Numbered from the stretch's first letter, positions 1 through 7,785 are shown. The stretch: DNA of 19,305 nucleotides from JAYKJB01 sp035284745 [NCBI: Candidatus Sericytochromatia bacterium] (GCA_035284745.1 JAYKIL010000016.1:1-19305); one strand, 5' to 3'. Notes: generated by a model from the letters alone, not told the origin. Made by a program: numbers and translations.

Positions 1-293
1 TCACCCGAGGCAAACCCCAAAGGCTCCCCCGGAGACCCAAAACCCAGGCCGCCATCTCCAAAGGCGGGCGCACCGGCCGAGAAATCGGGAAATGACGGAT
101 AAGCATCCGGTTCACCGAGTGATGCAAACGGGGAGCCTGCGGCATCCGGGGGTGCTTGATACAGCGCTAAAAGGTCGTCCAAACTCGCATCTGCACCAGG
201 TAGGCCGGCATTTTCGTCTGAGCCAACCCCCCACAGTTCATCTGTCGGTGCGCCGGTTCCATGCTCCGGGCCCTGTTCTAATGGGAACTCCAA
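1..293 (-). CDS. Hypothetical acidic, Pro/Gly-rich protein (N-terminal part, runs off the left edge)
   Basis: I do not recognise this protein. On the minus strand one frame stays open from an in-frame stop near 332 to the window edge. I place the start at a TTG at 293-291 because GGAGG (303-299) lies 5 nt upstream; the frame has no ATG. About 97 residues are visible: MEFPLEQGPEHGTGAPTDEL, then an acidic segment containing DDLLALYQAPPD, then a Gly/Pro/Phe-rich stretch. No signal peptide or membrane segment is seen. It lies about 110 nt downstream of lepA on the same strand and could be co-transcribed. The low-complexity composition suggests a disordered region, but the codon pattern looks coding. 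The competing plus-strand frame (92-370) has no ribosome site or recognisable sequence. The start is inferred. Confidence 0.5.
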   Translation of the reverse strand, partial: MEFPLEQGPEHGTGAPTDELWGVGSDENAGLPGADASLDDLLALYQAPPDAAGSPFASLGEPDAYPSFPDFSAGAPAFGDGGLGFGSPGEPLGFASG

Positions 294-402
294 GCCAGCC
301 TCCAGTATCGCCGCTGCTTCGTTTGACCGTCACAAGGGTGGGAACACCCCGCCCCATTAAACCATCATAAGTTATGTTAGCAAGGCCACGAAGTGATGTC
401 GG

Positions 403-2214
403 TCAATCTTCACCAATGCGCAAAACGGCCATGAAAGCTTCTTGGGGAACTTCCACCCGACCCACCTGCTTCATCCTCTTTTTACCCTCTTTCTGTTTCT
501 CAAGCAACTTTCGTTTTCTCGAAATATCACCGCCATAACATTTCGCCAAAACGTTCTTACGCATCGCACTGATGGTCTCTCGCGCGATAATTTTAGAGCC
601 TATCGCTGCTTGAATGGGCACCTCAAATTGCTGCCGTGGAATGAGTTCACGTAACTTTTCAGCCAATTGCCGCCCCACATACGCCGCCTTGTCTCGATGC
701 ACAATGGTAGACAAGGCATCAACGGCCTCTCCCGCCAACAGGACGTCCAACTTTACCAATTGACTTTGACGCATTCCAACCAATTCATAATCTAAACTGG
801 CATACCCCCGGGTTCGGCTTTTCAACTGGTCAAAATAGTCAGTAATCAGTTCTGCCAACGGGAGTTCATAAGTCAACAGCGAGCGGGTTTTATCGATATA
901 CTCCATATTCTTGAAGATTCCACGACGGCTTTGCGTTAACTCCATAATTGCGCCCACGTAATCAGCAGGTGTAATCACCGAAAGTTTCACATAAGGTTCT
1001 TCTGTTATTTGAATTTGTCCTGGATTCGGCCAATTTACGGGGTTATCCACCATCACCACTTCATCGTTGGTCTTGGTGACGCGATATTCAACCGAGGGTG
1101 CCGTCGTGATGAGGGACAAATTATATTCACGCTCAAGCCGCTCTTGAATAATTTCCATATGAAGCAGGCCTAGAAAACCACAGCGAAACCCAAACCCCAG
1201 CGCCACAGAAGTTTCAGGCTGCCAGTGCAAACTGGCATCGTTTAAAGACAGTTTTTCAAGAGCCTCCCGCATTTCAGGATATTCATCTGCTGAAGTCGGA
1301 TACAAACCGCAAAAAACCATCGGGATGGCTTGTTTATAACCAGGCCACGCTTCCGCCGCCGGAGATTCCACGCGCGTAATTGTATCCCCCACGCGCGCAT
1401 CGCCCATGCTCTTGATACTCGCCGCTAAATAGCCGACTTCACCCACTCCCAGCGACTGTACGGGCGTTTGTTTCGGTCGCATGACGCCCAGTTCCGTCAC
1501 CTCATATTCTTTACCGGTGGCCATAAAACGAACTTTGTCTCCGACGCGCAAAGTTCCGTTCATGACCCGGAAAAAGATCACCACCCCCCGATAACTGTCA
1601 TAAAAAGAGTCAAATATTAACGCCTGAAGGGGTTTGTTCTCTTCACCCCTGGGTGGCGGGACGTGCTGAACAACAGCCTCCAAAATATCAGCAATCCCAA
1701 TTCCTTCCTTGGCTGAAGCCAAAACAGCCATATCAGGATCCAGGCCAATGACATCAGCGACTTCAGCCTTCACGCGCTCAGGCTCTGCCGAAGGAAGGTC
1801 AATCTTATTGATGACTGGCACAATTTCTAAGTTGTTATCAACCGCCAAATACACATTTGCAAGCGTCTGAGCTTCTACGCCCTGGGTGGCATCAACCACC
1901 AGAAGAGCGCCTTCACAGGCTGCCAAACTACGAGAGACTTCGTAGTTAAAATCAACGTGCCCTGGCGTGTCGATCAAATTCAGGACGTAATGCTCGCCAT
2001 CTTGCGCCTTGTAGTCCAATCGTACGGCCTGGGCCTTAATGGTGATTCCACGCTCACGCTCGATATCCATCGAATCCAATAATTGCGCTTCCATTTCACG
2101 CGCTGACACGGTTCCTGTGTATTCCAACAAGCGATCCGCCAAGGTGGACTTTCCGTGATCGATATGAGCAATAATCGAAAAATTTCGAATGCGGGTTGGA
2201 TCGAGCGAAGGCAT
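403..2214 (-). CDS. lepA: Elongation factor 4 (LepA), ribosome-associated translational GTPase
   Basis: LepA/EF4 is a cytoplasmic translational GTPase that binds the ribosome and affects initiation and elongation under stress. The 603-residue length is normal for the family. G1 is AHIDHGKS (residues 16-23), G3 is DTPGH (82-86) and G4 is NKID (136-139), followed by EF-G-like domains II, III and V. The family-specific C-terminal domain ends with [20 protein letters not shown] and a [15 protein letters not shown] tail, which separates LepA from EF-G and TypA. The ATG start gives the canonical N-terminus ([15 protein letters not shown]), although no strong Shine-Dalgarno is visible. It follows recF by 75 nt on the same strand, so it may belong to the dnaN-recF transcript. 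gyrB is the more usual neighbour of recF at an origin. Confidence 0.98.
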   Translation of the reverse strand: MPSLDPTRIRNFSIIAHIDHGKSTLADRLLEYTGTVSAREMEAQLLDSMDIERERGITIKAQAVRLDYKAQDGEHYVLNLIDTPGHVDFNYEVSRSLAACEGALLVVDATQGVEAQTLANVYLAVDNNLEIVPVINKIDLPSAEPERVKAEVADVIGLDPDMAVLASAKEGIGIADILEAVVQHVPPPRGEENKPLQALIFDSFYDSYRGVVIFFRVMNGTLRVGDKVRFMATGKEYEVTELGVMRPKQTPVQSLGVGEVGYLAASIKSMGDARVGDTITRVESPAAEAWPGYKQAIPMVFCGLYPTSADEYPEMREALEKLSLNDASLHWQPETSVALGFGFRCGFLGLLHMEIIQERLEREYNLSLITTAPSVEYRVTKTNDEVVMVDNPVNWPNPGQIQITEEPYVKLSVITPADYVGAIMELTQSRRGIFKNMEYIDKTRSLLTYELPLAELITDYFDQLKSRTRGYASLDYELVGMRQSQLVKLDVLLAGEAVDALSTIVHRDKAAYVGRQLAEKLRELIPRQQFEVPIQAAIGSKIIARETISAMRKNVLAKCYGGDISRKRKLLEKQKEGKKRMKQVGRVEVPQEAFMAVLRIGED

Positions 2215-2289
2215 AAAGATAAATTCGATTCCAAAATGGTGAGTGTACAGCCACCCACCGAAATAGACGGCTCGCCATTATATCAGGCT

Positions 2290-3402
2290 TTAAGGTCGAG
2301 ACTGGACTTGACCTTTACAAACTGTAAACAGGGCCGCTGAGTGCAACCATTCTGCAGAAAAATCACTGAGGTGAGTGGTTGTCACAAGGGTTTGCACCTC
2401 TTCACCCATGGCTTCCAACAAAGCATTTTGTCGCCGGATATCGAGTTCCGCCAATACATCATCAAGCAACAATAAGGGGGCTTCAGACGTTACTTCTTTT
2501 ATATAGTCCAATTCAGCCAACTTTAAGGCCAATACTACGGTCCTTTGCTGTCCCTGTGAACCAAAAAATTTGGCGGGTCGACCGTCCAAAAGAAGTTCAA
2601 AATCATCTCGGTGAGGACCGTTCAATGTCTGACCCCTCGAAATTTCTTGACGTCTGCTCTGCTGAATGGTTTGGCGCAATGCCTCTTCGTCATTCTCTTG
2701 ATGACCCAGCAGCGACCAGGCCGGCAGATACCGCAGTTCAATCTGCTCCGAATCCTTCGCGATGGCCGCGTGCCGCGCTTTAACAAAAGGCACCAATGAT
2801 GAAATCAATGCCTCACGCCTGCGCCAAATAGCCAGTGCCAAAGGAATGAACTGCTCATCGTAGACCTCTAAGACGTCTTGACTGCCACGTCCTTCCTGGA
2901 TCGCCCGTAAAAGATGATTCCGTTGCCCCATGACACGTTGATAATCTTGTAAATATTGGTGGAAAGCCCCGGAAACCTGAACCAAAATGGTGTCGATGAA
3001 TTCTCTCCGTTCAGCCGGTCCCCCTTTGACCAGCATCAAATCTTCGGCCCGGAAAAGAACCACCAAAAGCTTACCCAACACATCAACCAGGCGTTTCTGC
3101 GCCAAACCATTCAAACGACATGCGCGACGACCGCGCGTGCGCAACATCATGTCCAGCCCCAGTTCCCCCACTTCACGATGGATCCGAGCCCTTATAATGG
3201 CGTGCTCGGCACCCCAGCGGACCAAGTCTTGGTCTTTACTGACCGTCGCGCTTTTCCCCGTCGCAAGGAGGCCGATGGCCTCCAGAATGTTGGTTTTTCC
3301 TTGGGCATTGTCTCCAAGCAAAACCACTTTTCGGTGGGACAATTCCAAATGAAGTGATTGATAATTGCGATAGTCGGTCAGTTCAAGGTGATGCAGAAAC
3401 AT
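2290..3402 (-). CDS. recF: DNA replication and repair protein RecF
   Basis: RecF is a cytoplasmic SMC-like ATPase that works with RecO and RecR to load RecA at single-strand gaps. The protein has 370 residues, the usual length. It opens with the family N-terminus LHHLELTDYRNYQSL. The Walker A motif GDNAQGKT is at 30-37, the ABC-type signature GSQGQQR at 281-287, and Walker B with D-loop LLLLDDVLAELD at about 310-321. The ATG start lies 23 nt downstream of the dnaN stop. No strong Shine-Dalgarno is seen, so translation may rely on coupling or readthrough from dnaN. The dnaA-dnaN-recF order is the conserved bacterial origin arrangement and supports the call. Confidence 0.98.
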   Translation of the reverse strand: MFLHHLELTDYRNYQSLHLELSHRKVVLLGDNAQGKTNILEAIGLLATGKSATVSKDQDLVRWGAEHAIIRARIHREVGELGLDMMLRTRGRRACRLNGLAQKRLVDVLGKLLVVLFRAEDLMLVKGGPAERREFIDTILVQVSGAFHQYLQDYQRVMGQRNHLLRAIQEGRGSQDVLEVYDEQFIPLALAIWRRREALISSLVPFVKARHAAIAKDSEQIELRYLPAWSLLGHQENDEEALRQTIQQSRRQEISRGQTLNGPHRDDFELLLDGRPAKFFGSQGQQRTVVLALKLAELDYIKEVTSEAPLLLLDDVLAELDIRRQNALLEAMGEEVQTLVTTTHLSDFSAEWLHSAALFTVCKGQVQSRP

Positions 3403-3425
3403 AGCTGGGCATCACACACAGGAAC

Positions 3426-4574
3426 CTAACCCCGATTCACCGGCATCAACAAACAAATTTGCGTGTCAGCCTCTAATGGCCGCAGCAAAACAGGCAGCAG
3501 CGGGGCATTCATACTGAGGCGCACCGTTTCTGCATCCATATGCTTCAGCGCATCAATGACATAGTTGGCATTGAAAGAAATAACCAACGGCTCTCCCGCG
3601 TAGGAAATCGGCAAAACTTCATCAGACTCGCCCATTTCAGAGGCTGCTGCCAACAATTTCAGTTCACCCGCGTTGAATTCAAGCTTGATGGTATGCGCCT
3701 CGCGATCAACCGCCATCACGCTCACGCGTTCAACGGCCGCAAGGAAGCTTGCTCTGTCGATGACAGCTTCCCGCTCAAAACTGGTTGGAATAATCTGACG
3801 ATAATTGGGATAGGTCCCATCTACCAAACGACTGGTCATGTAGCGATCGGGAAGTTGAAAAAGAACTTGGTTGTGTGCAGCGCGAATGGACATTGGCGCC
3901 GCTCCAACCAAAGACAGCTGTCGCGAAAGCTCATCAAGTGTTCGCTTGGGAATCACCAGCGCCAATTTGGCATCAGAATCGGCCAAGGGGGTTTGCTGCC
4001 ACGCCAGGCGAAATCCATCGGTGGCGGCTAACTCAAGTTTGCCTTCACTCAACTCCGTCAAAATACCCGAGATAACGGCTTTGTCCTCACCTGCCGCCGC
4101 ATACAGCGTTTGCTTTACGCAGCGGACCAATTCGGTTGAGACGAGCCCCACAGGAGGCGCATCTTCACTGGGTATCGGCAGTTCGGGGAATTCCTGCGCC
4201 GGCATTCCGCGCAACGTAAATTTGGCCCGCTGACAGCGCAAAGTAAGCGCGGATAAATCATCTCCCGTACGCATGTCCACATCCGCCGCAGGCAGTTTTG
4301 AAACAATGTCTGCCAACGTTTTCGCAGACAGAGCAATGGCCCCTGATTCACGAACATCTGCCTTAATTCGGATTTCGAGCCCAATTTCTAAGTCGGTTGC
4401 ACACAGGGTAATCCCTCCCCGGGCAGATTCTCCACCCGCATCCCACACTGCAAGTTCAGGGTCGGCCACTAATTTGAGGTGGGACAAAATAGGCAAAGGC
4501 CCTCGCGCTGAAACAGCACGGGAAACGGCTTGAATTCCTTTGGCGAGTTGTTCTCGGGACACTACGATGTGCAT
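3426..4574 (-). CDS. dnaN: DNA polymerase III beta subunit (sliding clamp)
   Basis: DnaN forms the dimeric ring that tethers DNA polymerase III to DNA and recruits other replication and repair proteins. The 382-residue protein begins MHIVVSREQLAKGIQAVSRA, continues with the typical LPILSHL stretch and has the CATDLEIGL strand of domain 1. It ends with the characteristic LLMPV C-terminus. Domain 1 carries a modestly longer loop (ELAVWDAGGESARGG) between the first long strand and the ATDLEI motif. The gene reads away from the origin and is followed 23 nt later by recF. A weak promoter candidate lies at 4624-4652, and an 11-bp inverted repeat lies just upstream of that. The dnaA transcript may also read through the origin into it. 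Confidence 0.98.
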   Translation of the reverse strand: MHIVVSREQLAKGIQAVSRAVSARGPLPILSHLKLVADPELAVWDAGGESARGGITLCATDLEIGLEIRIKADVRESGAIALSAKTLADIVSKLPAADVDMRTGDDLSALTLRCQRAKFTLRGMPAQEFPELPIPSEDAPPVGLVSTELVRCVKQTLYAAAGEDKAVISGILTELSEGKLELAATDGFRLAWQQTPLADSDAKLALVIPKRTLDELSRQLSLVGAAPMSIRAAHNQVLFQLPDRYMTSRLVDGTYPNYRQIIPTSFEREAVIDRASFLAAVERVSVMAVDREAHTIKLEFNAGELKLLAAASEMGESDEVLPISYAGEPLVISFNANYVIDALKHMDAETVRLSMNAPLLPVLLRPLEADTQICLLMPVNRG

Positions 4575-4623
4575 AAGTTTTTAAGCCTGTTTGGTATGGT
4601 CATCAAGACACGGGAGTTGGCAC

Positions 4624-4652
4624 AGCATACCACCGCAAGGAATCGCCGTAAA
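4624..4652 (-). promoter_or_regulatory. Candidate dnaN promoter
   Basis: On the minus strand TTTACG (4652-4647) and TATGCT (4629-4624) are separated by exactly 17 nt and lie about 50 nt upstream of the dnaN start. Each hexamer matches 4 of 6 positions of the sigma70-type consensus, so this is only a candidate. Confidence 0.3.
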
Positions 4653-4679
4653 TCATTCTGTATTCTGGATCTTGCGGAT

Positions 4680-4726
4680 TTGGGACAACCATTGGGTTTG
4701 CTCCATCCATCCCCAGGTTGTCCCAA
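4680..4726. repeat. 11-bp perfect inverted repeat upstream of dnaN
   Basis: TTGGGACAACC (4680-4690) is the exact reverse complement of GGTTGTCCCAA (4716-4726), with 25 bp between the arms. It lies about 105-150 bp upstream of the dnaN start and directly beside the leftmost DnaA-box doublet. It could be a dimeric repressor site or an RNA hairpin in a transcript reading from dnaA. No T tract follows on either strand, so a terminator is unlikely. Confidence 0.6.
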
Positions 4727-4750
4727 GGTTTTCCACCATGGCATGCCGAC

Positions 4751-4771
4751 TTATCCACCAAGTTATTCACA
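4751..4771 (+). promoter_or_regulatory. DnaA-box doublet 1
   Basis: TTATCCACC (4751-4759) and TTATTCACA (4763-4771), both one mismatch from TTATCCACA, lie in the same orientation with a 3-nt spacer. They sit on the dnaN side of the AT-rich tract. Confidence 0.8.
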
Positions 4772-4785
4772 ACGGTCTTTTTGCT

Positions 4786-4839
4786 TGTTTAAATTAAACG
4801 CTCATTAAAAAAAGACCTAATAAATTAAATTTTTTTATG
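4786..4839. other. AT-rich DNA unwinding element (candidate DUE)
   Basis: This is a strongly A/T-dominated tract with runs of A and T, including TAAATTAAATTTTTTTATGA near its right end. It lies directly beside three TAG trinucleotides and is bracketed by DnaA boxes. Such a tract is where DnaA normally opens the duplex. The role is inferred from composition and position. Confidence 0.7.
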
Positions 4840-4841
4840 AG

Positions 4842-4863
4842 TAGTAGTAGGGCCTGTGGAAAA
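4842..4863 (+). promoter_or_regulatory. DnaA-trio element, GC clamp and flanking DnaA box
   Basis: Three consecutive TAG trinucleotides (4842-4850; 3'-GAT-5' when read away from the box) are followed by GGCC (4851-4854) and an inverted DnaA box TGTGGAAAA (4855-4863, one mismatch). This order (AT-rich tract, trios, GC-rich spacer, DnaA box) and polarity match the basal unwinding system described for Bacillus subtilis oriC, where DnaA spreads from the box onto the trio strand. Confidence 0.75.
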
Positions 4864-4907
4864 CGTTGAAAACTGTTTCTATTACGCATGAAAGCAGGAT
4901 TTTTTCC

Positions 4908-4916
4908 TGTGGATAA
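4908..4916 (-). promoter_or_regulatory. Perfect DnaA box (inverted)
   Basis: TGTGGATAA on the plus strand is TTATCCACA on the minus strand, a perfect consensus box in the same orientation as the trio-proximal box at 4855-4863. A degenerate copy, TCTTGATAA, follows at 4919-4927. Confidence 0.85.
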
Positions 4917-4999
4917 TTTCTTGATAATTTAAGATCTTTTCCCGAAGTGGTTTGTGTGACTCAGGCTTTCCCCACGTTGTCCACGCCTAAAAAGCGCAG

Positions 5000-5020
5000 T
5001 TATCCACCAAGTTATCCACA
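5000..5020 (+). promoter_or_regulatory. DnaA-box doublet 2
   Basis: TTATCCACC (5000-5008) and perfect TTATCCACA (5012-5020) have the same orientation and a 3-nt spacer, giving a 12-nt period. Confidence 0.88.
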
Positions 5021-5189
5021 TTTGTGTTCACGGCGGCTGGTATTTTTAAAAATCATTCTCTCTAGTCAGTGATGGCAGGGGTTTCAGGGTTTTTCAGGTG
5101 TTTTTTAACAGGTGGAAAGGTGATCAGGGTTACAAATTTTGAAGATTTTATGCGGGGCTTCCCCCTGTTTTCCACGCCTTTTTGACCAG

Positions 5190-5210
5190 TTATCCACTGA
5201 GTTATCCACA
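5190..5210 (+). promoter_or_regulatory. DnaA-box doublet 3
   Basis: TTATCCACT (5190-5198) and perfect TTATCCACA (5202-5210) have the same 3-nt spacing as the other two doublets. They lie about 85 bp from the 3' end of dnaA. Confidence 0.88.
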
Positions 5211-5294
5211 ATCTGCGAAGAAGCAGATTGAGCCCGCGCGGTTCATTTTTTCCACGCGGGGTTCAATTTAACAATTATTAAAGAGTGGGTGGCC

Positions 5295-6719
5295 TTAACC
5301 TTTGAGGCGTTGCTGCAGAAATTGCAGATCCGATGCCAATTGGGTATCGCGGCCAAGCTGGGTTTTTATTTTTTCAATCGCGTGCATCACGGTGGTGTGA
5401 TCACGCCCTCCAAAGCGACTTCCAATGACATTGAGGCTTTGGTCTGTCAGTTCGCGTGCCAGGTACATGGCCATTTGTCTCGCCAGGCTGATCTCTTTGG
5501 TTCGCCGTGAACCAACCAGATCTGTCACTTCTAGGTGATAGTGAGCCGCCACCACTTCATTGATCGTGGGAATGCTAATTTGGCGTAGAGGGGCAATGGT
5601 TCCTAAAGCTTTTTGCGCCAGTTGAATGTTGAGCGTTTCATTCGACAAACTGGCATACGCCATCACTCGAATGAATGCGCCTTCGAGTTCGCGGACATTT
5701 TTAGGATAGGCCGTCGCAATATAGTTCAAGACGTCATCCGGCGCTTGAATGGCATCCATGTCAGCTTTTTTCTTGAGAATGGCGATGCGGGTTTCAAGAT
5801 CGGGTGTCTGAATGTCTGTAATGAGTCCCCATTCAAAGCGATTGCGCAAACGATCGGTGAGTGCTGCGATCTCTTTTGGGGGCCGATCCGAACTGATAAC
5901 AATCTGTTTGCCCGCTTCATGCAGTGCGTTGAATGTGTGAAAAAACTCTTCCTGGGTGGCTTCTTTGCCCTCCATAAACTGAATGTCGTCCACCAACAGG
6001 AGATCAATTTGCCGATAACGATTCTTGAAGTCCATCATTCGGTCTTCTTTAATCGCATTGATGAGTTCATTGGTGAATTTTTCACTGGAGAGATAGGCCA
6101 CTTTCATTTCAGGATGCTTTGAAAGTAAATGGTGCGCGATGGCATGCATGAGATGGGTTTTACCTAGCCCGACATCGCCATAAATGAACAACGGGTTGTA
6201 AGCCCTTGCAGGGCTCTCTGCAACCGCCATGGCGGCGGCATGGGCAAAGTGACTGTGGGAGCCGATGACAAAGGTGGAAAACGTATATTTGCTGTTGAGT
6301 ATTCCGACCGTGGGGCCCGCATTGACCGTTTTGGGAACGCGTGAAATGAGTTCGCCCGATGTGTTTGACAGGAGATCAGGGGGCTCAGGCCGCTGGGTTG
6401 TGTCATTCAGGGGGATGGTGAATTCGACGTCGTAATTTTTCCCATCAAGCTCTCGTAAGATGTTTTGAATCAAAAGGTCGTGTTGATGCTTGCGCATCTG
6501 ATCCCGCATAAACCGGTTTGGAACCTCGACCAGTGCTTGACCCGATTCCAGCGCAACCAACTTCGACGGTTCAAACATCGTTTTGTAACCAGGGGTTGGA
6601 CCCAGTTGAGCTTGAATGCGCAGCAAGGCTGCCTGCCACAGTTCTTCAACCGACATGTATGGAATCCGATATTCAAACAAAGACGTGCGCCGCACAGGTC
6701 GCGGTTCCGTCAGGGACAA
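5295..6719 (-). CDS. dnaA: Chromosomal replication initiator protein DnaA
   Basis: DnaA is the AAA+ initiator that binds DnaA boxes, opens the origin and recruits the helicase. Counted from the upstream start (474 aa), domain I begins at the VEELWQAALLRIQ helix (24-36). Walker A GDVGLGKTH is at 181-189, Walker B VDDIQF at 243-248, and the domain IV box-recognition signature GGRDHTTVMHAIEKI at 437-451. The start is uncertain. The long form begins at TTG (6719-6717). An ATG at residue 22 (6656-6654) gives 453 aa starting MSVEELWQ, closer to the usual family N-terminus. Neither has a strong Shine-Dalgarno. The gene is followed by oriC and dnaN and diverges from rpmH. Autoregulation by DnaA is common in the family, but no clear box is visible upstream. 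Confidence 0.98.
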   Translation of the reverse strand: MSLTEPRPVRRTSLFEYRIPYMSVEELWQAALLRIQAQLGPTPGYKTMFEPSKLVALESGQALVEVPNRFMRDQMRKHQHDLLIQNILRELDGKNYDVEFTIPLNDTTQRPEPPDLLSNTSGELISRVPKTVNAGPTVGILNSKYTFSTFVIGSHSHFAHAAAMAVAESPARAYNPLFIYGDVGLGKTHLMHAIAHHLLSKHPEMKVAYLSSEKFTNELINAIKEDRMMDFKNRYRQIDLLLVDDIQFMEGKEATQEEFFHTFNALHEAGKQIVISSDRPPKEIAALTDRLRNRFEWGLITDIQTPDLETRIAILKKKADMDAIQAPDDVLNYIATAYPKNVRELEGAFIRVMAYASLSNETLNIQLAQKALGTIAPLRQISIPTINEVVAAHYHLEVTDLVGSRRTKEISLARQMAMYLARELTDQSLNVIGSRFGGRDHTTVMHAIEKIKTQLGRDTQLASDLQFLQQRLKG

Positions 6720-6940
6720 TGAAAAGAAGACTCAGCGGCGGATTGATCGCAGCCAGATTGGTGTGGTAAACTCCTAATCTTAGCCGGATCATAAGCGGCA
6801 GTTTGCCGTCTTCCGCGCCAGTCTGTTCATCGTAGCAGCTTGCCCCGGGTCGATCCAGCGTACTGATCTTGAACCGATTTTAATCCCTGGCGCGTTGCCG
6901 TTTGCTGGCCTCCCGCCACGAAAGGCAGGTGAAATTCGCT
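6720..6940. other. Divergent dnaA/rpmH intergenic region
   Basis: This 221-bp gap should carry the promoters for dnaA (minus) and the rpmH operon (plus). An rpmH promoter candidate is listed separately. A short perfect hairpin, CGGCA-GTT-TGCCG, sits at 6796-6808. A degenerate DnaA-box-like TGTGGTAAA (6762-6770, two mismatches) overlaps the rpmH -10 candidate. I see no convincing dnaA promoter and no good DnaA box here. Confidence 0.6.
6743..6772 (+). promoter_or_regulatory. Candidate rpmH operon promoter
   Basis: TTGATC (6743-6748) and TAAACT (6767-6772) are separated by 18 nt. The -10 candidate is preceded by TGG (6764-6766), giving an extended -10 element. Each hexamer matches 4 of 6 consensus positions. 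The predicted leader to rpmH would be about 160 nt. Confidence 0.4.
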
Positions 6941-7075
6941 ATGAAGATGACTTTTCAGCCCAAAAAGCGCCAACGTAAAAAGGTGCACGGCTTCCGTTCG
7001 CGCATGGCCACCCCGGGTGGACGCAATGTGCTGCGTCGCCGTCGTGCTAAAGGCCGCAAGCGTTTGACCGTCTAA
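6941..7075 (+). CDS. rpmH: 50S ribosomal protein L34
   Basis: L34 is a small, very basic protein of the large ribosomal subunit. The 44-residue product starts [20 protein letters not shown] and contains the family core [20 protein letters not shown] followed by KGRKRLTV, a full-length match to L34. An AGGTG at 6927-6931 serves as a moderate ribosome-binding site 9 nt before the ATG. It is the first gene of the rpmH-rnpA-yidD-yidC-khpB cluster and diverges from dnaA, the classic bacterial arrangement. The rnpA start lies only 11-14 nt after its stop, so the two are co-transcribed. Confidence 0.98.
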   Translation: MKMTFQPKKRQRKKVHGFRSRMATPGGRNVLRRRRAKGRKRLTV

Positions 7076-7089
7076 ACAAAGTAACGGTG

Positions 7090-7491
7090 ATGTTGCCTGC
7101 CCTCGATCGGTTGCGCAAAAACAAGCTATTTAAGCAATGTTTTTCGCGGGGCCGTTCGTATGGCGGGCCTTATTTTTTATTAAAGGTGCAACGTTTACCA
7201 CACGCTCTGGTCGTGCGAGAAATAGGTTTTAGTGTCTCGCGAAAAGTGGGCTCTGCTGTTCAACGTAATCGAGTGAAGCGCCAGTTGCGCGCGATCGTGA
7301 GAGGGTTGCTTCACCGGTTGGTATTTGGTTACCGGGTGGTGATTGTTTTACGTCCTGCCTCCGCCGCGGCGAGCTACGCTGATTTGATGGCAGCATTTCT
7401 TCAACAGGCCGAGAGTGCGGGTTTGATGTTGCAAACGGTTCAGAAATCAAAAACGCCTGAACACTCAATCTCTTCGGTGGATGGTGTATAA
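7090..7491 (+). CDS. rnpA: Ribonuclease P protein component
   Basis: RnpA is the small basic protein cofactor of RNase P, which matures tRNA 5' ends with the catalytic RNA RnpB. The product has 133 residues from the ATG at 7090; a GTG at 7087 adds one residue and is equally possible. It carries the N-terminal [20 protein letters not shown] and the central [20 protein letters not shown], which contains the RNR motif that contacts the RNA. The C-terminus (after about residue 110) is not conserved. Only a weak ribosome-binding site is visible, so coupling to rpmH is likely. Its stop lies 10 nt before the preferred yidD start. Confidence 0.97.
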   Translation: MLPALDRLRKNKLFKQCFSRGRSYGGPYFLLKVQRLPHALVVREIGFSVSRKVGSAVQRNRVKRQLRAIVRGLLHRLVFGYRVVIVLRPASAAASYADLMAAFLQQAESAGLMLQTVQKSKTPEHSISSVDGV

Positions 7492-7501
7492 TGAGGCGCC
7501 C

Positions 7502-7723
7502 ATGAGCCGTTCTTGGGCCGTGAGTGTCGCTGTAAAGCTTATTCGCGGTTATCAGTTAATCAGCCGGCTGTGGCCTCGGGTGTGTAGATTTCATCCGACG
7601 TGCTCACAGTTTGCGAAAGAAGCGCTGGAACGGCACGGTTTTTTCCGGGGGTTGTGGTTGTCGATGGCCCGAATCAGCCGTTGTCATCCTTTTCATCCGG
7701 GTGGTATTGACCCTGTTCCGTGA
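7502..7723 (+). CDS. yidD: Membrane protein insertion efficiency factor YidD
   Basis: YidD is a small membrane-associated protein that assists YidC in inserting inner-membrane proteins. The 73-residue product has the family signature [18 protein letters not shown] with the conserved Cys, and ends in [13 protein letters not shown], equivalent to the usual CHPxxxGGxDPVP. I chose ATG 7502 because TGAGG (7492-7496) lies 5 nt upstream. An in-frame ATG at 7481, inside rnpA, would add MVYNEAP and lacks such a site. The gene sits between rnpA and yidC, its normal position. Confidence 0.95.
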   Translation: MSRSWAVSVAVKLIRGYQLISRLWPRVCRFHPTCSQFAKEALERHGFFRGLWLSMARISRCHPFHPGGIDPVP

Positions 7724-7785
7724 TAAGTCAGTGGTGTGGGCGAACCCATCGCAAAGCCCCACGCTGATGAGGACTATAAACTTCC

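Larger units (their letters stand above)
4575..5294. other. oriC: Chromosomal replication origin (oriC) between dnaA and dnaN
   Basis: This 720-bp stretch has no credible gene. It holds two perfect DnaA boxes in the TTATCCACA orientation (5012-5020, 5202-5210) and one perfect inverted box (TGTGGATAA, 4908-4916). Several boxes have one mismatch: 4751-4759, 4763-4771, 4855-4863, 5000-5008 and 5190-5198. Looser sites such as TTTTCCACG (5168-5176, 5248-5256), TTTTCCACC (4729-4737) and TTGTCCACG (4977-4985) are also present. An AT-rich tract (about 4786-4839) next to TAG trinucleotides is the likely unwinding element. The location between dnaA and dnaN and the apparent switch of strand composition here both support oriC. 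A 12-bp palindrome, ATTTTTAAAAAT, sits at 5042-5053. Confidence 0.93.

Noticed and set aside
92-370. Plus-strand open frame at the left edge
   Set aside because: There is no ribosome-binding site or recognisable protein, and the opposite strand carries a better supported coding frame.
6762-6770. DnaA box TGTGGTAAA in the dnaA-rpmH gap
   Set aside because: It has two mismatches in the core and overlaps an rpmH -10 candidate; not strong enough to call.
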